From Oleiagrimonas sp964566965 (GTDB lineage: Bacteria; Pseudomonadota; Gammaproteobacteria; Xanthomonadales; Rhodanobacteraceae), in assembly GCA_964566965.1 (NCBI GenBank), contig CAZMKO010000003.1:1-64000 (forward strand): a stretch of DNA of 64,000 nt, in the 5' to 3' direction. The notes beneath the pieces are model-generated. The model saw nothing but the letters and a program-made list of their open reading frames with translations, ran no database searches and was not told where the DNA came from. Below are positions 60,548 to 64,000 of this stretch, piece by piece. Every line of letters begins with the position of its first letter. Position 1 is the stretch's first letter. The translations under genes were made by a program, and so were the position numbers.

Positions 60548-61062
60548 GGTCTGAAGAATCCGTAACTTGCGGTGTTTTTCTATAGACGCCTTGCAAAAAA
60601 GGATACATCCGCTTCATCGCACTTACCTTAATTTTTATTTAACGACAGAAAAAAATGCAAGGACTTCGTGCGCCGACATGCATCGATTATCCCGATGTCC
60701 TCCGGCATGTGACTTTTGCATACAGGAATGAAAACGTTTACATTGACTCCCGGGCCGATATGGGCCGCATTCCGCCGGTGGAACGTCTGCATGAGAAAAG
60801 CGGCAGGAAAATGTCATGGCGTGGGGTCGGCATGGCACTTCGATGCCGTGCGGCTTGCGGAAGCCGGTGGCGGTTGTGGACGGGGCTGCCCCATCGTCAT
60901 GGCGTCCATGGCGTGGGTGCCGACGGCGGGAGCGGATCGGCATCCGGGGGGCGAGCGGCGTCACCTGCCTGCAGCGCGCGCATGATCGGCAAGCCGGCGA
61001 CTCGGCCATCCACCCCCACGATGACTGAACTTGAAGCGTATGACGCAAGGCGGGTTTGAATC
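60548..61062. other. Gene-free control region upstream of bglX
   Basis: The 515 bases hold an A/T-rich part near 60570-60660 and the LacI-type operator at 60727. A frame from 60655 to 61059 is open, but its composition is not protein-like and it overlaps the operator. The long leader of about 320 bases between operator and bglX is unexplained. Confidence 0.5.
60727..60745. promoter_or_regulatory. LacI-type operator of bglX
   Basis: AATGAAAACGTTTACATTG has the central CG and inverted AAAC/GTTT halves of a LacI-family operator. The same 19 bases recur in front of the LacI gene at 63490-63508. Confidence 0.8.
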
Positions 61063-63339
61063 ATGATGTTTGCATCCCTGGCGGCGGCTGCCGCCCTCAC
61101 GGTGACCGGCGCGGTGACGCCGGCACCGGCTCCCGAGCCACCATCCTCGCTGAACGGCCGGGCCATGCACACTTTCGTCGACAAGCTCATGCAGCGCATG
61201 ACGCGGGAGGAAAAGATCGGCCAGCTCACCTTTCTGGGTGATGATCGCGAAAATGTCGAGCAGCTCATCCGCGAAGGCCGTGTCGGCGGTGCCAATGGTG
61301 TGGTGGTCAACGGCGTGATTGCGGGCAAGCCGGGCTCGGACCTGGCCGATTACCTGCGCCACCTGCAAGAACTGGCGATGCAGTCGCGGCTGAAGATACC
61401 GCTGCTGTTCGCCGGCGATGTCACGCACGGGTTGCGCACCATCTTCCCGGTACAACTGGCGCTGGCCGCGACCTGGGATCCGGCGCTGATGCGGCGCGTG
61501 CACCATGCCGCCACACAGGAATCCACCGGCGTCGGTGTCACCTGGACCTTCAGCCCGATGGTCGACATCAGCCGTGACCCGCGCTGGGGCCGCGTGGTCG
61601 AAGGCGCCGGCGAGGATCCGTACCTGGGCTCGGTGATGGCCAAGGCACAGGTCGAGGGTTTTCAGGGCGACGATCTGGCCGCGTCCGGCACCATGATGGC
61701 TACCGTCAAGCATTTCGCCGGCTACGGCGCGGTCGAGGCCGGGCGTGACTACAATCCGGGATTCCCGGCGTCGCGTCAGTTCCGCGATGTCTACCTGCCA
61801 CCCTACCAGGCGGCCGTGGATGCCGGTGCGGGTTCGGTCATGCCGGCCTTCATCACGCTCGACGGCATGCCGGCCAGCGGCGATCGTGGCTTGCTGACGG
61901 ACATTCTGCGCAAGCAGTGGGGCTTCAGCGGCCTGACCGTTTCCGACTACGACGCCATTCCCCAGTTGCAGTTGCAGGGCGTGGCCGCCGATGCTGCCAC
62001 TTCCGCCCGCGATGCGTTGCATGCAGGCATGGACATGGATCTGCACAGCGGCACCTATCTCGAACAGTTGCCGAAACTGATGCGCGAGGGGAAAGTACCG
62101 ATGGCGGAAATCGATGCCGCCGTACGCCATGTGCTGGAGGCCAAGTACCGCCTGGGCCTGTTCCAGGACCCGTTCCGCTACGGCAAGGACCGGTCACGTG
62201 CCAAGCGCATCCTGGCCACGCCGCAACACCGCAAGCTGGCGCGCGAGTCGGCGGTGGAATCCATGGTGCTGTTGAAAAACGACGACGTGCTGCCGCTGGA
62301 AAAGCACGGCCGCATCGCCGTGTTGGGGCCGCTGGCCGACGCGCGGGAAAACCTGTTGGGCGAGATGCATGCGCTGGGCAAGGCCGACGAAGTCGTGTCG
62401 ATCCTGTCCGGCATCCGTGCCGCCGTGGGTGACAAGGCCACGGTGGATTACGTCGAAGGCGTCCGTGTCGCCGGTAACGACACGTCGGGCATCGCCGCCG
62501 CCGTGCGCGCGGCCAAAGTCGCCGACGTGGCCGTCGTGGCGGTGGGCGGCGATCCGTCGATGATCGGCGAGGGCGACAGCCGCGCGCACCTGGGTTTGCC
62601 GGGGCACCAGTTGGATTTGGTCAGGGCCGTCCAGGCCACCGGCACGCCGGTGGTGGTGGTGCTGGCCAGCGGCCGGCCGTTGGCAATTCCATGGGTGGAT
62701 GACCACGTCGCCGCGATCCTGGATGCCTGGTTGCCCGGCGACGAGGGAGGCAACGCCGTGGCCGACCTGCTGTTCGGCGACGCCAATCCCTCGGGCAAGC
62801 TGCCGATGACCTTTCCGCGTGATGTCGGCCAGGTGCCCCTGTACTACGCGCAACAACCCAATCCGCGGCCGCTGAACACGGCGCATCCCGAATACACCTC
62901 CCACTACGCCGACATGCCGAACTCGCCGCTGTACCCGTTCGGTTACGGTTTGAGCTATACGCAATTCGCCTTCGGCCCGGTACAACTTTCCAGCGACCGC
63001 CTGACGCCGGATGGCACACTGCAGGTCAAGGTGCGCGTGACCAACACCGGCAAGCGTCGTGGTGCCGAGGTGGCACAGATGTACGTGCATGATCTGGTTG
63101 CCAGCGTCAGCCGGCCGGTGCGTCAGCTCAAGGGCTTCCAGCGTGTCGTCCTGGATCCGGGCCAGTCGCGCGAGGTGACCTTCACGCTGACCCCGGCCGA
63201 CCTGGCTTTCCATCGTGCCGACATGAGTCTGGGCTGGGAGCCGGGCGTGTTCCAGGTCTTCGTGGGTGGCGATTCGACCGCCACGGACTCGGCGCGTTTC
63301 ACGCTGGTGGCGGACAGGGCTGCCGCCGAGACCGACTAG
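61063..63339 (+). CDS. bglX: Beta-glucosidase, glycoside hydrolase family 3 (BglX-like)
   Basis: This periplasmic enzyme releases glucose from the non-reducing ends of beta-glucosides and cello-oligosaccharides. The 758-residue protein has a short export signal (MMFASLAAAAALTVTGAVTP). The N-terminal TIM barrel has GDVTHGLRTIFPV, VKHFAGYGAVEAGRDYN and the nucleophile Asp295 in GLTVSDYDAIPQ. The alpha/beta sandwich, starting near SMVLLKNDDVLPL, and a fibronectin-like C-terminal domain (VTNTGKRRGAEVAQMYV) complete the family layout. The start ATG 61063 follows an in-frame TGA by three bases. The shared operator links it to the LacI gene. Confidence 0.95.
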   Translation: MMFASLAAAAALTVTGAVTPAPAPEPPSSLNGRAMHTFVDKLMQRMTREEKIGQLTFLGDDRENVEQLIREGRVGGANGVVVNGVIAGKPGSDLADYLRHLQELAMQSRLKIPLLFAGDVTHGLRTIFPVQLALAATWDPALMRRVHHAATQESTGVGVTWTFSPMVDISRDPRWGRVVEGAGEDPYLGSVMAKAQVEGFQGDDLAASGTMMATVKHFAGYGAVEAGRDYNPGFPASRQFRDVYLPPYQAAVDAGAGSVMPAFITLDGMPASGDRGLLTDILRKQWGFSGLTVSDYDAIPQLQLQGVAADAATSARDALHAGMDMDLHSGTYLEQLPKLMREGKVPMAEIDAAVRHVLEAKYRLGLFQDPFRYGKDRSRAKRILATPQHRKLARESAVESMVLLKNDDVLPLEKHGRIAVLGPLADARENLLGEMHALGKADEVVSILSGIRAAVGDKATVDYVEGVRVAGNDTSGIAAAVRAAKVADVAVVAVGGDPSMIGEGDSRAHLGLPGHQLDLVRAVQATGTPVVVVLASGRPLAIPWVDDHVAAILDAWLPGDEGGNAVADLLFGDANPSGKLPMTFPRDVGQVPLYYAQQPNPRPLNTAHPEYTSHYADMPNSPLYPFGYGLSYTQFAFGPVQLSSDRLTPDGTLQVKVRVTNTGKRRGAEVAQMYVHDLVASVSRPVRQLKGFQRVVLDPGQSREVTFTLTPADLAFHRADMSLGWEPGVFQVFVGGDSTATDSARFTLVADRAAAETD

Positions 63340-63451
63340 GGGCGAGGGGCGACGATCCTGTTTCGACACCGGATCCGCAGTCACGAGCCATTGTCCCATA
63401 CCCGACAGGCCGCCTCGTGATCCGATTTTTGAGTCCCGCCCCTCGCCCCTA
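63337..63451. repeat. 15-base inverted repeat flanking the bglX 3' region
   Basis: TAGGGGCGAGGGGCG (63337-63351, including the bglX stop TAG) recurs exactly inverted at 63437-63451. The second copy is preceded by GAGTCCCG, like the CCCGAGT repeats seen elsewhere. Confidence 0.6.
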
Positions 63452-63469
63452 ATCCCTACAGAACATGAA

Positions 63470-63508
63470 TGAAAACGTTTGCAAACCGAAATGAAAACGT
63501 TTACATTG
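63470..63508. promoter_or_regulatory. Two LacI-type operators in front of the LacI gene
   Basis: TGAAAACGTTTGCA (63470-63483) and AATGAAAACGTTTACATTG (63490-63508) have centres 22 bases apart, about two helix turns. The second is identical over 19 bases to the bglX operator. This suggests autoregulation and joint control. Confidence 0.85.
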
Positions 63509-63538
63509 TCTTCAAGCAACGGTGAAGAGGGTGTGCCG

Positions 63539-64000
63539 ATGTCGGTCACGATCAAGGATGTGGCCAAGGCGGCCGGGGTTTCGGTAGCCTCGGTATCGCG
63601 CGTGTTCAACGGTCACGACAACGTGACACGGGATACCTGCGAGCGCATCATGCAGGCGGCGCGGCAACTGCGTTACATGCCCAACGGCGCGGCGCGCAGC
63701 CTGATCACGCGACGCACGCAGACCATCGGCGCACTGCTGCCGGACCTGCACGGCGCGTTCTTCTCCGAACTGATCCGCGGCATCGACCTGGCCGCACGCG
63801 CGCGCGGTCTGCATCTGCTGGTATCCAGTTCGCATGACAATGCCGACGAGGCCGCCGCCACCCTGCGCACGATGCGTGGTCGCGTCGATGGTCTGCTGGT
63901 GATGTCGCCGCATGCCAACCCCGGTTTCCTGTCCGACAACCTGCCGCCGGCCCTGCCTACGGTGCTGATGAACACCGGCAGCGGCGACGGTCGCCATGCC
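63539..64000 (+). CDS. LacI family transcriptional regulator (3' end outside the window)
   Basis: The first 154 residues are visible. The HTH is MSVTIKDVAKAAGVSVASVSRVFNG followed by the hinge LRYMPNGAARSLITRR, both typical. The effector domain begins TIGALLPDLHGAFFSELIRGIDLAARARGLHLLVSSS. GAGG lies eight bases before ATG 63539. It probably represses bglX and itself through the TGAAAACGTTT operators, released by a glucan-derived sugar; the effector is inferred. Confidence 0.95.
   Translation, partial: MSVTIKDVAKAAGVSVASVSRVFNGHDNVTRDTCERIMQAARQLRYMPNGAARSLITRRTQTIGALLPDLHGAFFSELIRGIDLAARARGLHLLVSSSHDNADEAAATLRTMRGRVDGLLVMSPHANPGFLSDNLPPALPTVLMNTGSGDGRHA

Noticed and set aside
60655..61059. 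A 134-codon frame ending three bases before bglX in the same frame
   Set aside because: Basic, Arg/Gly/Ser-rich composition without protein character; overlaps the LacI operator; no ribosome site.

Overview
The window is a gapless stretch of high-GC gammaproteobacterial chromosome. Gene content and order point to Xanthomonadales (Lysobacterales), most likely a Rhodanobacteraceae-type genome. Supporting signs are the divergent rho-trxA / rhlB arrangement, an RhlB with a long basic tail, the ftsE-ftsX...rpoH synteny, a short AMP nucleosidase, a Grx4-type protein fused to rhodanese, and intergenic GGGAGCGGC...GCCGC palindromes. The taxonomic call is inference; no rRNA or tRNA is present to confirm it.

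Layout. (1) 1-10633, plus strand: a type III secretion (injectisome) operon in Ysc-like order, sctV(partial)-C-D-F-I-J-K-L-N-O-P, tightly packed with several stop/start overlaps. sctQ, R, S, T and U are not downstream of sctP, so they must lie upstream of sctV or elsewhere. (2) 10637-20000: accessory genes. These include an ankyrin-repeat protein convergent with sctP, a small secreted protein, a lysozyme-LysM-cysteine peptidase protein without signal peptide, a conserved hypothetical, glutamate-cysteine ligase, a Tat-exported glycosylasparaginase with CutC, a LOG-family protein, and a 553-residue LysM protein without signal peptide. The two signal-less LysM genes share a 13-base upstream motif. 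(3) 20173-29000: core genes: rho, trxA, rhlB, ftsEX, a two-receiver response regulator, ung and rpoH. A perfect CIRCE operator overlaps a sigma-E-like promoter in front of rpoH. (4) 29152-41229: priA, a roughly 600-base gene-free stretch with two inverted perfect DnaA boxes, a MATE transporter, sppA, a GFA/SDR pair, an orphan ABC ATPase, an Ada-AraC-AlkA fusion with ogt, a DUF4124 protein and DegV. (5) 41589-53108: fadE, AMP nucleosidase, a glutaredoxin/HesB-like/rhodanese fusion, an SGNH hydrolase and alanine-type aminotransferase operon, rsgA, a YdcH-type small protein, a CBS-domain cystathionine beta-synthase, and glmS. (6) 53221-60547: a DUF481 outer membrane protein, WYL regulator, patatin-like phospholipase, DUF488 protein, glycosyltransferase, the rsmG-parA-parB cluster typical of origin-proximal chromosome, and a minimal SPFH protein. 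(7) 61063-64000: a family 3 beta-glucosidase and a partial LacI regulator. They share an identical 19-base operator, so the regulator probably controls both.

Intergenic regions carry two families of paired inverted repeats. One is a REP-like pair built on GCGGCCATGGGCCGC (three copies). The other is a larger nested palindromic element present twice in opposite orientation. I see no tRNA, rRNA, CRISPR array, insertion sequence or prophage.

The strongest candidates for a second look are the rpoH double control region, the two signal-less cell-wall-binding proteins beside the secretion operon, the DnaA-box pair with its AT-rich neighbour, and the LacI operators.
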